This document shows positions 32,161 to 42,898 of a DNA stretch of 64,000 bases, in pieces. The translations under genes were made by a program, and so were the position numbers. The notes below the pieces were generated by a model. The model was given only the letters and a program-made list of their open reading frames with translations. It was not told the origin of the DNA and ran no database searches. Each line of letters begins with the position of its first letter. Position 1 is the first letter of the stretch. The stretch is from Solanum dulcamara (taxonomy: Eukaryota; Streptophyta; Magnoliopsida; Solanales; Solanaceae), in contig NC_077243.1 in NCBI RefSeq assembly GCF_947179165.1, forward strand, positions 34,028,501-34,092,500. Direction: 5' to 3'.

Positions 32161-33150
32161 GTTAATGACATTGTTTTGTTAGGGCTGTTTTGTCCCTTGG
32201 GTTGTTTCCTTCTCTGAACTTACCATTTTTCAGTCTTTCTATTATCATCCATCTATTGAGGATGAGTAGGGATAACATTTGCAGGTTCATTGATGTATGG
32301 CACATCCTGATTTTTGTTAATCATGCCCTCTTTGTTATTGATCTTTTTTGCTGCTTCCTGTTCTTTTATTTTCCTATGTTCTTCATCCCTCCTTTGTATA
32401 TTGCATGCATATATCAAGTGACCTTGATATTTACAATACATGCAATAATCAGGAACATTCTCATATAGAACAACTTACCACCTTCTTCTAGTTTTATCAT
32501 CTTCATCATAGCCCAGCCATACATGGGGAGGCCTTTCTTTAGTGAGGTCAACTTGAAGTCTCACTTTAGCTATGCTCCCCCTAGGTTTTTGAATAGAGGC
32601 AGTGTCAAGGTATAAAACTTTCCCCACAGATGATAGTAAAGCTGTGATGAACTCCTTATTATAGCAATGCTAAGGTAGCTCAGGTAAGGCCACCTAGATA
32701 GGCACTATTGGAGTTTCTTCTTCAGGTGTGAATGTTGGAGTCCATGTTTGAATTCCCATGGTTTGACCCTCTATGTTCATTCTCTGCTTAGTCCAAACAG
32801 TGGTATAATCTAACTCATTGTCCAAATCAATGTAGACATGTCTAGCATTGAAATGAGCAATTTTAATATCCCCTGAAAGTTGAGTTTGAAGAATAAAGCT
32901 TCTTCTTATTAATTCTATTTTAGGCATGGTATTGGTAAACTTGCCAACCAAGGTGTACTTGCATCTTTCAGCAAGTTTGTGCATGAAGTCAATGTTTTTT
33001 AAAATCACTGCAGAAAGCCCTTGTTTGGTGGTGTATTCAGGGGGCGACAACTTAAAAGGTGCCTCATTCTTAGCTTGGTTTGTTCTGAGTTTGGTAGCAA
33101 AGGTCTGAATTACAGTATATGGGGCAGGCTGAGCGATCTGGTCCTTCAAG
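32161..33150 (-). pseudogene. LINE2 ORF1: DUF4283 and CCHC zinc knuckle
   Basis: 32694-33149 is an open DUF4283 domain: 'CKYTLVGKFTNTMPKIELIR', then 'HVYIDLDNELDYTTVW' and 'WTPTFTPEEETPIVPI'. Further downstream (about 32400-32445) a knuckle reads Y-C-M-Y-C-K-Y-Q-G-H-L-I-Y-A-C, C-x2-C-x4-H-x4-C, with all ligands intact. These domains are found in plant L1 ORF1 proteins and are thought to bind the LINE RNA. Stops near 32475 and 32690 break the frame. Confidence 0.75.
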
Positions 33151-34640
33151 TTGGGAAAGTTATTCTTCTGGGGATTGTGGTTAGTGCTATTAGGTTGGGT
33201 CTGAGTGCTAACTACTTTGGTTCCATAATGGTTAGGACCAATTTTGTCCAGGTTGTTAGGTACCTTAGGATGATTTTTTTTCCATAGGATTCAAAGTTGC
33301 TAGATACCTTAGGGAAGCTATTGTGGTTATTGATAGAGGGCTGAATATGGTTTTGGTTGCTAGGCTGGGGGTTGTCTTTGTTGATCACTTTGGATACATT
33401 TTCAGGATAGTTAGCAATCTTAGAGTCCTGCATAGACATGTTCACAGCAATACCAGGTGACTTATTTGCATGAGGCAAATGAGGCTCACTGGATTTCAAC
33501 AGATCATCAGTAGGAGGCATAAAATTAAAGTGAGAAGACTTACCTGTGGTTATTCTTCCTTGTGACTGATTTTTCTCAGCATTTAAGGTATGTTTAACAT
33601 TTTCATGCTGAAGAATGCTATTATCATTATTCATGATAATAGCATCACTCCTACCACTGTGAATGTGAGCAACTCCTTTATTTAAGCCTTGACGACTTTT
33701 TGAATTTGAACTTGTAGGAGATGATTCGAGGTCCCTTGTTTGGTTGTGAAGAATCACAACACCTTTAGGGACATTTTGGCATTGGTCCTCCTTCAATTGG
33801 TTCGCCGGAGCTCCGGCGACTTAAGTTTCCGTCGACGACTTACTGTTACATTGATTATGCGTACCTTGAATTACTCGAATTTGATCAGGAGCGTGATCAT
33901 AGTGATCACAAGATTGCATTCCATGCAATTGTTGCTGTAATTGGCCCTGCAAAGTTTTTTTTTTGGAAATCGACCAGTTGAACCTGCGTATTCTTTGCTT
34001 GAACTATGATCAAGAGTTGAAGAGATATTCGAGGAGCTGGGGATTAATTCAATATGGCGCTTTTTGCTAGGGAGATGCACAATACCTTTACGAATATTTT
34101 GGCATTGGATTTGGTCGGATTGGGTTGCCGGAGCTCCAGTGCCGACATAGATTTTTTCGTCGGCGATAACTATGTCGGTGAAACTTGATCCCACAGCTGC
34201 TTCATGACCCGGGGAATAAACCCCAGGAGGTCCGATGTATCGAATGTCGCCGGAGTATGGTCGAATAAGAAGGCGGCATTTTGGCGAGTTTGGCTTCTTC
34301 AGTTCAGCGATCGCCTAGTCATTACTCAATTTGTGTGGTGATTTGATCCATTTTTTGGATTGTGGGTAGTCTAAATGATAAAAAATCAGGCGCACCTAGT
34401 CTTGTAACTCGAATCAATCCATTGGTTTGCAGAGCAACAATTTTTTGAGAAATTCGCAGCTCCTCCTCAGAAATGTGAACATCGATCGATTGTAGTTGAG
34501 TTAAACCAGCGTCACTTGAAATTGCTACTGTGTTTTCAGTGTTATTTTACAGATTCAAAGTGTCATTAACTGGATGAAGGGGTGATGTTTGATGATCTAT
34601 ATTCGGTGGCCAAGGGAGCTTCACTGGTGGTGGTGAAGCC
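33151..34640 (-). pseudogene. LINE2 ORF1, N-terminal region
   Basis: The likely start is the ATG at about 34640 (M-A-S-P-P-P-V-K-L-P-W-P-P-N), about 80 bp from the element 5' end. The middle has G-L-I-R-V-T-R-L-G-A-P, which corresponds to weaker sequence in LINE1 near 7590. Pieces 33871-34194 and 33212-33796 are polar, Ser/Asn/His-rich linkers; the first aligns with LINE1 7812-7900 (T-G-A-P-A-T-Q-S-D versus S-G-A-T-T-T-Q-S-E). Stops and shifts are present. Confidence 0.6.
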
Positions 34641-34723
34641 ATTTTGACTTGTCGGTGATGATGAACAGTATAGTCGTATGAAGAAGAGGCACTAGTCGAG
34701 ATTACTTTGAATGTATTGCTTGC

Positions 34724-34736
34724 TAGTACTATGTTT
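34724..34736. repeat. LINE2 target-site duplication, right copy
   Basis: TAGTACTATGTTT, identical to 25537-25549. Confidence 0.85.
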
Positions 34737-34791
34737 GATAGGAATTTTGGGCATATGTATAACTAATCCATGTATTAGTTATACACCCTAC
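34737..34791. mobile_element. Small fold-back element, right half
   Basis: Continuation of 25488-25536; ends with TATACACCCTAC, the inverse of the left end. Confidence 0.45.
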
Positions 34792-34817
34792 TTGATATTA
34801 TTGAATGTGTAACTGAC

Positions 34818-35460
34818 GAGTTTAAATTTTGTGCACTCTTGAAGTATAAAATTCCTTACACCATCAAGTAAATTAAAGGACAATCAAGTAACTTTTAAAT
34901 TAAGATTTAGGAAAAGATATCAAAAAGCAATATTAGAGTTCTAGTTATACTATAATCAAATTTATTATTGAGTAATATTATCCCCTCTTCTAGGGTAAAA
35001 CAAATTTGTATTTTTTAATATCGTTAATAAAGTAATCATTAAATGTGTTCAATATTGTGAATAGTACTTCAATGTTTCACTCATAGTTGAACTTGAGGAG
35101 TTTCTTTTGTTTTAAGAATTCAATATAATACATATTATTAAGTTTTTTGGTGAGTGCTATAAAAGGAAATTTCAAAAAAAATTGTTTAGTTAAGAAGTAT
35201 CTATAACTACAATATTATGTATAAAAAATTGTATTAATATTTTAAAGTGTGTTAACTGCTTGCATTAAAGAGATCAAATGTATATGGATTAAAAATAAAG
35301 TTAAAGAAATAAAACATGGAACGAAGGCTTGGAGGAGAGAGAAAGTAATTGTAGTGCTTAATTTTAGGAAGGGAAAAAATTGAACGAATGGGTAACTAGG
35401 GTAAAATTACCTAATGGTGTAAAGAATTTTATACACCGACAGTGCATATAATTTAAACTC
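34818..35460. mobile_element. MITE with inverted repeats of about 50 bp
   Basis: 34818-34871 (GAGTTTAAATTTTGTGCACT, then a 'gtataaaattccttacacca' stretch) is the inverse of 35411-35460 with about ten differences. Length is about 640 bp, non-coding and AT-rich. TAACT occurs just outside both ends and may be the target duplication. Confidence 0.6.
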
Positions 35461-35739
35461 ATAACTAATACATTCTATTTGGTGCCATTAATAATAAATA
35501 AGATTTAATACAATGGGATTAATCTATTTAAAGACAAAAATACCCCTTAAATTCTTTTACTCATTTTGTTTATTTTTTTTATTTTATGTTTTATATTTGT
35601 ACTAGAAAATTTATTTATATAAATTAGCTTACAAATTTTATCATTTAGAGAAAGTTATTTATCGCTACATAAATCCAATACAAATCAATACAACATTTAA
35701 AATGTGACTTATTTAACATTTACTAATTGAAAAACTATT
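35461..35739. other. AT-rich intergenic DNA before GypsyA
   Basis: No gene; short flank between the MITE and GypsyA. Confidence 0.3.
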
Positions 35740-35744
35740 GGATG
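35740..35744. repeat. GypsyA target-site duplication, left copy
   Basis: GGATG before the 5' LTR; AGATG follows the 3' LTR at 44866-44870 (one mismatch). Confidence 0.6.
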
Positions 35745-37951
35745 TGTAAGACCCCGGAAGTCGAAAAACTGGAACCAAGAAGAAATTACCCAAAATGTGG
35801 ACTGACCTCAACTTTACGAGTCACTCTATGACTCGCAAGAGTGAGTCATAGAGTGAGTCCCAAAGTTTATCTAGAACAAACCTCAGATGGCACCTTATGA
35901 CTCAACAGGATGAGTCATAGGAATGTCTACAATTCATCAAAGTGAGTCGTTTCAAAATTTCAGAGACCTCCCTTTGCATGTTTTCATAACCCTGTAGGAC
36001 GAGTCATATTTATGACCCATAGTACTTTAGATAAGTCATAGACATGACTTCTAGGTAAAGATCTGAGACTCAAAATTTGGGTCGTCTCAGATCTGTAAGA
36101 CGAGTCTTGTTGACGACTGGTGACCTTGACAACAAGTCATAAACTTGACTTGTACAAAACTCCTGAGGCTAAATTTTTCAGAAATTCATCAAGCCTGCAC
36201 TACGACTCAAGTCTACGAATCGTAGACTTGAGGACGAGTCATATGAGATGTTTCGTACGTCCAAAATTCTAGTTTAAATGATAGGTATTTGTGTCATTTT
36301 CCAAATTCGATTCAATAAACCTAGACACAATTATGGCTAAGTTCAAGCCTATATCTACCCAATCCTTTGAAATTTCCCTAATTCTAAATCAATTCATCAA
36401 ATTTCTCCCAAGGCAAGACTCAATTCTCTCAAGGATTCTTCTCAAATCTACAAGCTAGGGTTTCAGATTTTCTTCAAGGTTTCTTCTCAATTCTAAGTGA
36501 TTTCAATCCAGGTATGTGGGGATTAATCCATGGATTCCTTTCACCCATGGAGTCCCAAAGATTTGTCAAACTATCAGTCAATTTTCAATGGTTTATGAAC
36601 CCTAGTTTTGATGAATTGCATTAGGTTGTTTCAATTTCATTTTGAATTATTACCAATGATTATTCTAAGAATGTTTCTACATAATATTAAGTTAAATTTT
36701 GAATTCCTATGAATCAAACTATTTTCAAGTTATGATTATGAAGTTAAAGATGATGTTCATGAGTTGATTATGAGTTTTAATGATTTTTCAGGGAAGTTCT
36801 CATATTTAAAGTTGAGATTATAATTTAATGGTGAAAGTTATGATGATGATCCATAATGATCTAAGAAAGCTATTATGGTGTGATAAGTACAATTCTCACA
36901 AAATCATATTTAAAATGGTGATAAGGACAATTCTCACCGAAGTAAGGGATTCCTATGAATCACTAAAGCTAACGAGCTACTCTTAATATGTTTTATAAAG
37001 ATGGATTGATAGGTAGTTACTATATTTTCCTATAATGTTTATGATCATATTTTAATGAATTTCGTTGGGATGTTGACTAAGCAATGAGATGACTTCTAGG
37101 TGGGGTTCGTTCGGTAATGCAGTTAGTTACCCAAGAAAATTCTCGTAGCAACCTAAAGTCCCAAATGACATTGTCCACATAGGATTGCCTTCATGGCGTA
37201 GCTAGTGGATCCACATATAGCATAGTTGAGTTGAGTTGAGAACCATGACAGAGTATACCCTAGTAACGTAGCCTCCCCCTTATCGATGAGGGTTACATCA
37301 AATTCCATGTTATAGCTCACAAGATCTTAAGTGATGGTTAAAGGTCTTATCCCATACAAGTTGAAGGATAAGCTATGAGCTTTACGATGAAATTTTATTC
37401 TATGCATTGAACATGAGCTTTTACACAATTTCAAATGCTTTTTAAGCTTTGCTCATGTTCATTATGTTGGTCATGCATCTTATTTTACATTTCTCATATT
37501 TCTTTACTTCTTCATGCATATCTCACATACTTAATACCTTTTATGTACTAACACATATTTTGCCTATATTTTCTGTAGGGGCGGACGTAGATCATCCGAT
37601 TCGTGGTTAGAGTGCTTTAGATATCAAAGAATTGGTGAGTTCTCATTTCATCGAGGACGTGCCTTTTCTTTTCATCATTTACTTGACTTTTCTTCATATT
37701 ATTCAGGTGGGTTAGGAGTTTGCCCTAAGTCCTTATCAAAGACTATAATAGAGGCATGTTTAGATGATATGTTGATGCAGTCCGTTTGGACATTGATTGA
37801 GTAATTCTATCCCTTATCCCTTCAGTTGTTACTTCTACTTTTTCTATGTTTGTTTACCTTGTAAATGAAATGTATGCTAAGATGTATTAGTTGGGATCCT
37901 TCGTAATCTCGATCGTCTTGTCACAACTTGGCCCTAGTTTAGGTCATGACA
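35745..37951 (+). mobile_element. GypsyA 5' LTR
   Basis: 2207 bp, TGTAAGACCCC...TCATGACA. The first 500 bp is packed with GAGTCA/TGACTC dyads, including the stem CTCAAGTCTACGA/TCGTAGACTTGAG at 36206-36232. A possible core promoter (CCTATATCTACCC) is near 36350, also kept in the 3' LTR near 43570. Confidence 0.8.
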
Positions 37952-37955
37952 AACT

Positions 37956-37967
37956 TGGTATCGGAGC
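37956..37967 (+). other. GypsyA primer-binding site
   Basis: TGGTATCGGAGC, one base from the tRNA-iMet complementary site TGGTATCAGAGC, four bases after the LTR end. Confidence 0.75.
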
Positions 37968-38167
37968 ACAAGGTTTAGAAGAGTCTTAGAGAATCTAACA
38001 TGTCGCATTAAGTAGAGTATTGTTCATTGGTGTGATGCGCTCCACATCCATGAATAGGAGGCTACGAAACATCTTAGGAAAATTGCACTTCTTTCATAAT
38101 CTATGTCATGCGGTAGAGTAGTAACTAAGTTTTTCGCACAAATGCTTATTCTTGGTAATTTTTAAAA

Positions 38168-39220
38168 AATACCTCCATGAAGATACCCCGCTAGAAGGAA
38201 TGTGGTTGAGGAAGAGCAAAAAGCTCTAAATGATCCCTTGAATGACCAAGTCTCCAATGCCGAGTTTCGAGTGGCCTTTAAAATACTTGCTTATGACAGC
38301 TTAAACTAATTGTGAGATAGTGGTTCTTGTGAACCCAAATGTGGGTAAGATGACGACAAGAGTTTGTGATTTCATGAGCATGAATCCTTCAGAATTTTAG
38401 GGTTCTAAGGTGGAAAAGGATCCCCAAGAGTTCATTGATAGCATTCACAAGATTGTGGATATTTTGAGTGTTTACCTAATTGTGAGGGTGGAGTTGGCTA
38501 CGTATCAATTGAAAGGTATTGCTCAAATTTGGTTTGACTAATGGTAGAGTGAGAGGCCTAGAGAGGTGGATCCTGTGACTTGGGAGAAGTTAAAAAGAGC
38601 ATTTCTTGATCATTTCTTCCCATTGGAGTTGAGGGAGGCCACAGTACAAGAATTCATCAACCTTAAGGAAGGTGGTATAAGTGTGAGGGAGTATGCCCTC
38701 AAGTTTACTCAATTATCAAAATATGCTCTATTCATGGTTGCCAACTCAAGAGCTCGTATGAGCAAGTTTGTGTCGGGTATGTTGGATATGGTCTCAAAGG
38801 ATTGTAAAATGGCTATGTTGAATTGGGATATGGAAATCTCTTAACTTGTGACCTATGCAGAACAAATAGAGAGTGAGAAGCTAAAAGAAAAAACTTGAGA
38901 GTCCAAGAGGGGAAGGACCGATGGTGGTGATTCCTCTCATGCTATGTCCGGATGGTGGACGCCCTTCTTTTCGCGAAAGGTATTTTGGGAAAGGTTCTTC
39001 AAATTCCATTACTCCAAGGTTTGAAAAAGATAGAGCGCGCAACCCTAAGTCTCAAAGAGGTATTCCTATTGGTCAAGTGACTCCTGCATACAAGAAGAGT
39101 GGAAAGAACCATAAGGGTAAGTGTTTAGCGAATTTTAATATATGCTATCGATGTGGTAAGCCAGGTCATCATGCTAAGGAGTGTAAGGTTAAATATGTTC
39201 ATCCTCAAGTCCAAGTTTCT
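38168..39220 (+). pseudogene. GypsyA gag (capsid and zinc knuckle)
   Basis: Gag forms the particle and binds RNA. The capsid part (38390-38880) has 'EKDPQEFIDSIHKIVDIL', 'DPVTWEKLKRAFLDHFFP' and 'EYALKFTQLSKYALFMVA', the Retrotrans_gag pattern, with stops at 38398, 38538 and 38842. After a shift, 39143-39184 is a perfect C-x2-C-x4-H-x4-C knuckle (C-Y-R-C-G-K-P-G-H-H-A-K-E-C). Upstream, 38168-38390 is broken into all frames. Confidence 0.75.
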
Positions 39221-39730
39221 CAAGGTGCACAAGTGCAACCAAAAGGTGGTCAACGCAATAATCGGTTTTATACTCATCATGGCAGGCAAGAGGTGAAGGA
39301 GACTCCCAAGGTTGTTACTGGTATATTATGGGTCTTTCACTATGATGTTTATGACCTACTTGATCCGGGTGCAGATTTATCTTTTGTTACTCCTTATGTG
39401 GCCATAAGATTTGATGTTAACCCCAAAATATTGTTAGAGCCTTTTTCCATTTATACTCTCATCGGTGAGTCAGTTGTGGCTAAAAGAGTCTATAGAAGTT
39501 GCTCAATTTCGATTTTCCATAAAGTTACTCTATGTGATTTAGTTGAGCTTGAGATGACTGATTTTGATGTTATCCTAGGTATGAATTGGCTATATGCATG
39601 TTATGCTTCTATTGATTGTAGAACCCATGTGGTTAAGTTTCAATTTCCAAATGAGTCGTTCCTAGAATGGAAGGGTAGTTATTCTGTGTTCAAAGTCAAT
39701 TTATTTCATGCCTTAAAGCTTGAAAAATGA
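39221..39730 (+). pseudogene. GypsyA aspartic protease
   Basis: It continues in frame from the knuckle (open 38921-39730). The active-site loop reads L-L-D-P-G-A-D-L-S-F (D at about 39362), with Pro in place of the usual Ser/Thr of D-S/T-G; I believe D-P-G occurs in related Solanaceae elements, so this may be family-typical. 'FDVILGMNWLYACYASIDCR' completes the retropepsin fold. The frame stops at 39730, overlapping the RT frame by four bases (ATGA). Confidence 0.7.
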
Positions 39731-40563
39731 TTTCCAAGGGTTGCATCTGTCACCTTGTGAAGGTTTGGGATGAAAATTTTGAAGCCCCTACTCTAGAGTC
39801 GGTCCCCATTGTTAATGAGTTTCTGGATGTGTTTTTTGATGATCTACCCCGCGTTCCTCTCGAAAGGGAAATTAAATTTGGCATAGACCTTCTTTCAAGT
39901 ACTCAATCCATTTCTATCCCTCCTTACCAAATGGCCCTGACAGAGTTAAAGGATCAGTTAAAAGACTTGCTAGAAAAAGGTTTCATTAGACCAAGTATAT
40001 CCCCATGGAGTGCTCCCATTTTATTTGTTAGAAAGAAGGATGGTTCTCTATGTATGTGGATTGACTATAGGCAATTAAAAAAAGTAAACATGAAGAATAA
40101 ATACCCAATTCTGAGGATAGATGATTTGTTTGACCAATTGCAAGGGGAAAGTTACTTCTCTAAGATTGATCTCCATTTCGATTATCACCATCAAAGAGTG
40201 AGGGAGTGTGATATTACCAAGATGGTATTTTGAACAACGTATGGCCATTATGTGTTCTTAATTATGTCATTTGGTTTAACCAATGCCCCCGCAACATTCA
40301 TGGACTTGATGAATAGGGTGTTCAAATAATATTTGGACATTTTTGTAATTGTGTTCATTGATGACATTTTGGTTTACTCTCAAAATGAGGAGGAGCATAC
40401 TAATCACTTGAGGATTGTGTTGCAAACTCTAAATGATAAGAAATTATTTTCTAATTTCAATAAATGTGAGGTTTGGCTAAGGGAGGTGGCTTTTCTTTGT
40501 CACATTGTGTTTGGTGAAGGGATTATAGTTGATCCTACGAAAACTAAGGCGGTTAAGAATTGA
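39727..40563 (+). pseudogene. GypsyA reverse transcriptase
   Basis: Three pieces. '[20 protein letters not shown]', '[20 protein letters not shown]', '[20 protein letters not shown]', '[20 protein letters not shown]' (palm motif A Asp present, usual D-L-R-S-G-Y is D-L-H-F-D-Y), a TGA at 40231, then '[20 protein letters not shown]', a TAA, and the catalytic F-I-D-D-I-L-V-Y-S box intact at about 40356. Another stop (TGA for Trp) lies at 40561. It copies element RNA to cDNA in the particle. Confidence 0.8.
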
Positions 40564-41110
40564 CCTAGATCGTTGTCTCCTTCAGATATTAGAAGTTTCT
40601 TGAGCCTAACCGGATATTATAGGAGATTTGTGGGAGGGTTTTCATCGATCTCGTCACCTTTGACTAAGTTGACTCAAAAGAAGATAGAGTTCCAATGGTC
40701 AGAAGCTTGTGAGAAGAGTTTCCAAGAGTTAAAAGATCGTCTTACTACTACTCCTAATTTAACCTTGCCAGAAGGGTTTGATGATTTTATGGTATATTGT
40801 GATCTTTTAAGAGTTGGTTTTGATGCAACATGGTAAGTTAATAACCTATACTTCTAGGAAACTTAAGGTGCATGAAAGAAATTATCCAACTAATGACTTG
40901 GAGCTTGCGGCAGTTGTGTTTGCTTTGAAGATTTGGAGACATTATCTTTATGGTGTCCATATAGATGTGTTCACTGACCATAAGAGCTTACAATTTGTGT
41001 TTAAGTAAAAGGACTTGAACTTTCGATAAAAGTGATGGATTGAATTATTGAAAGACTATGATATGAGTGTGTTGTACCATCCATGAATAGTGTTTCACAT
41101 ATTGAGGAAG
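40564..41110 (+). pseudogene. GypsyA RNase H
   Basis: 40573-40836 gives the RT connection ('FLSLTGYYRRFVGGFSSISS', 'FQWSEACEKSFQELKDRL') and Y-C-D-L-L-R in place of Y-C-D-A-S-R. A frameshift near 40830 joins 40814-41008 with '[20 protein letters not shown]' (Glu present) and F-T-D-H-K-S-L (Asp present). 'LLKDYDMSVLYHP' follows a stop. The four catalytic positions can be traced across the shift. Confidence 0.75.
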
Positions 41111-41139
41111 GTAAGAGAGAATTGATCAAAGATGTTCAT

Positions 41140-42345
41140 ATATTGGCACGTTAAGGTGAGTATTTTGTTGATTTTAATGATAGAGGCATTCTTGTGCATA
41201 ATGGTTCAGAATCGTCTCTGGTGGCAGATGTTAAGTCCAAACAAGATCATGATCCGATGTTAGTTGAGTTAAAGAAGTCGGTTGCAGAAAAAGCCATCGA
41301 GGATTTCACCCAAGGGAGAGATAGTGTACTTCATTATCAAGGTTGATTGTGTGTACCTAATATTGATGGGTTATGAGAGTAGATATTGGATGAGGTTGAT
41401 AGCTCTCAATATTCAATTAATCCGAGTTCCATTAAGATGCTTCATGATTTGAGGGAAGTGTATTGGTGGAATGGCATGAAGAAGGACATAACGGAGTTTG
41501 TAGCTAAGTGTCTAAATTGCCAACAAGTTAAAGTTGAATATCAAAGACTGGGAGGTCTAGCCCAAGACATTGCAATTCCTACTTAGAAGTGGGAAGATGT
41601 GAATATGGACTTTGTAACGGGTTTGCCTCATACTAAGAAATAATATAACTCTATTTGGGTTTTTGTGGATCGAATGACTAAGTCAGCTCATTTTCTATCG
41701 GTTAAGACTTTTTACGGTGCCGAAGATTATGCTAAGTTGTATGTTCATGAATTGGTAAGACTTTATGGTATTCCCTTGTCCATTATATTGTCTTGAGATA
41801 CTCAATTCACCTCACACTTTTGGAAGTCTTTTCAAAAGTATCTTGGTACAAAGGTTAAGTACCACGTGCTTTCCATCCTTAAATTGATAGTCAAGCTGAA
41901 AGAATGATTCAAACTTTAGAGGACATATTGAGAAAATGTGTTATTAATCTTAAAGGGAGTTGGGATGAACATCTACCGTTGATTGATTTCACCTACAATA
42001 ATAGTTATCACTCCAGCATACTAATGGCTCCTTTTGAAGCATTGTATGGAAGAAGATGTAGGTCCCCGGTGGGATGGTTTGAAGTAGGTGAGATGGTCTT
42101 GATTGGTCCAGATTTGGTAATAGATGCTATGGAAAAGGTGAGACTGATAACATAGAGGTTGAAGATTGCTCAAAGTCATCAAAATCCTATTCGGATGTTA
42201 GAAAGAGGGAACTTGAATTTAAGGTGGATGATTGGGCCTATTTTAAGGTTTCACCCATAAAGGATGTAATGCATTTTGGTAAGAAAGGTAAATTGAGTCC
42301 TAGATACGTTAGACCCTATAAGGTAATGTGACGTTTGACAAGGTG
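41140..42345 (+). pseudogene. GypsyA integrase
   Basis: 41386-41586 has the zinc-binding region with 'AKCLNCQQVK'; the first His (usually H-P-G) is Asn. The core has N-M-D-F-V-T-G-L-P (first Asp) after a TAG at 41584, 'VDRMTKSAHFLSVKTFYGAE', a stop just before D-T-Q-F-T-S (second Asp) and A-E-R-M-I-Q-T-L-E (Glu). 41904-42155 adds 'LIDFTYNNSYHSSILMAPFE' and 'RRCRSPVGWFEVGE'. Function was cDNA insertion; now broken. Confidence 0.75.
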
Positions 42346-42660
42346 GCTTATGAGTTAAATTTTCTATTTGAATTAGCTATGGTTCAACAGTGTTTCATGT
42401 ATCTATGTTGAGAAAGTTTGTGGGTGATCCGAATTCCATTGTACCATTGAAGGATGTAAGTGTTGAAGAGAATTTGACTTATGAAGAGGTTTTGGTGGAA
42501 ATCTTAGGCCGGCAAGTTAAGAAGTTAAGAAACAAAGAAGTTGTGTCCGTCAAAGTGTTTTAGAGGAACTAACAAGTAGAAAGTGCTACTTGGGAAACGG
42601 AGACGGATATGATGAGACGATACCCGTACCTCTTTCCCTCTACTCAACCCTAATGTAGTA
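42346..42660 (+). pseudogene. GypsyA chromodomain-like C-terminus
   Basis: After the SH3-like integrase tail, the sequence reads V-F-H-V-S-M-L-R-K-F-V-G-D-P, 'VSVEENLTYEEVLVEILGRQ' and A-T-W-E-T-E-T-D-M-x-R-R-Y-P-Y-L-F, with a TAG inside. This is the chromodomain-type tail that guides chromovirus integration to heterochromatin. Confidence 0.6.
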
Positions 42661-42865
42661 AGAAGTTCTTATTGAAGATAATTAAACTCTTATGTTTTCA
42701 GTTCCTGTTATGTCATTCATATGCATGCATATTCACAAAAGTTGATTTGAGTCATGTTTTATGTTAAAGTTTAAAATTTTCATGTTCTATGCATTTCAAG
42801 GTGTCATTATTATCATGTTGGTTGCTAGTCCTCTTTCCGTGTCTATCCTATGATCAATTAATCTC

Positions 42866-42898
42866 ATTTGAGGATAAATATTTCCAATGAGGAGATAT
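42866..42898 (+). other. GypsyA pre-LTR hairpin and polypurine tract
   Basis: ATTTG-AGGA-TAAAT at 42866-42879 is a 5-bp stem (one G-U in RNA) at the position of the perfect stems in GypsyB and GypsyD; 'AATGAGGAGATAT' then leads to the LTR at 42899 and acts as the polypurine tract. Confidence 0.45.

Larger units (their letters stand above)
25550..34723 (-). mobile_element. LINE2: plant L1-type retrotransposon, full length
   Basis: A minus-strand element bounded by a 13-bp duplication, with its A-rich tail at 25547-25557 (minus-strand CCCATAAAAAAAA) and its 5' end at 34723. It encodes the same ORF1 and ORF2 domains as LINE1 and shares its 3' UTR. It spans 9.2 kb, but about 1.1 kb (25996-27128) has no counterpart in LINE1. 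ORF1 probably starts at an ATG at about 34640 (M-A-S-P-P-P-V-K). Several stops and shifts and a mutated RT box show it is inactive. Confidence 0.85.
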
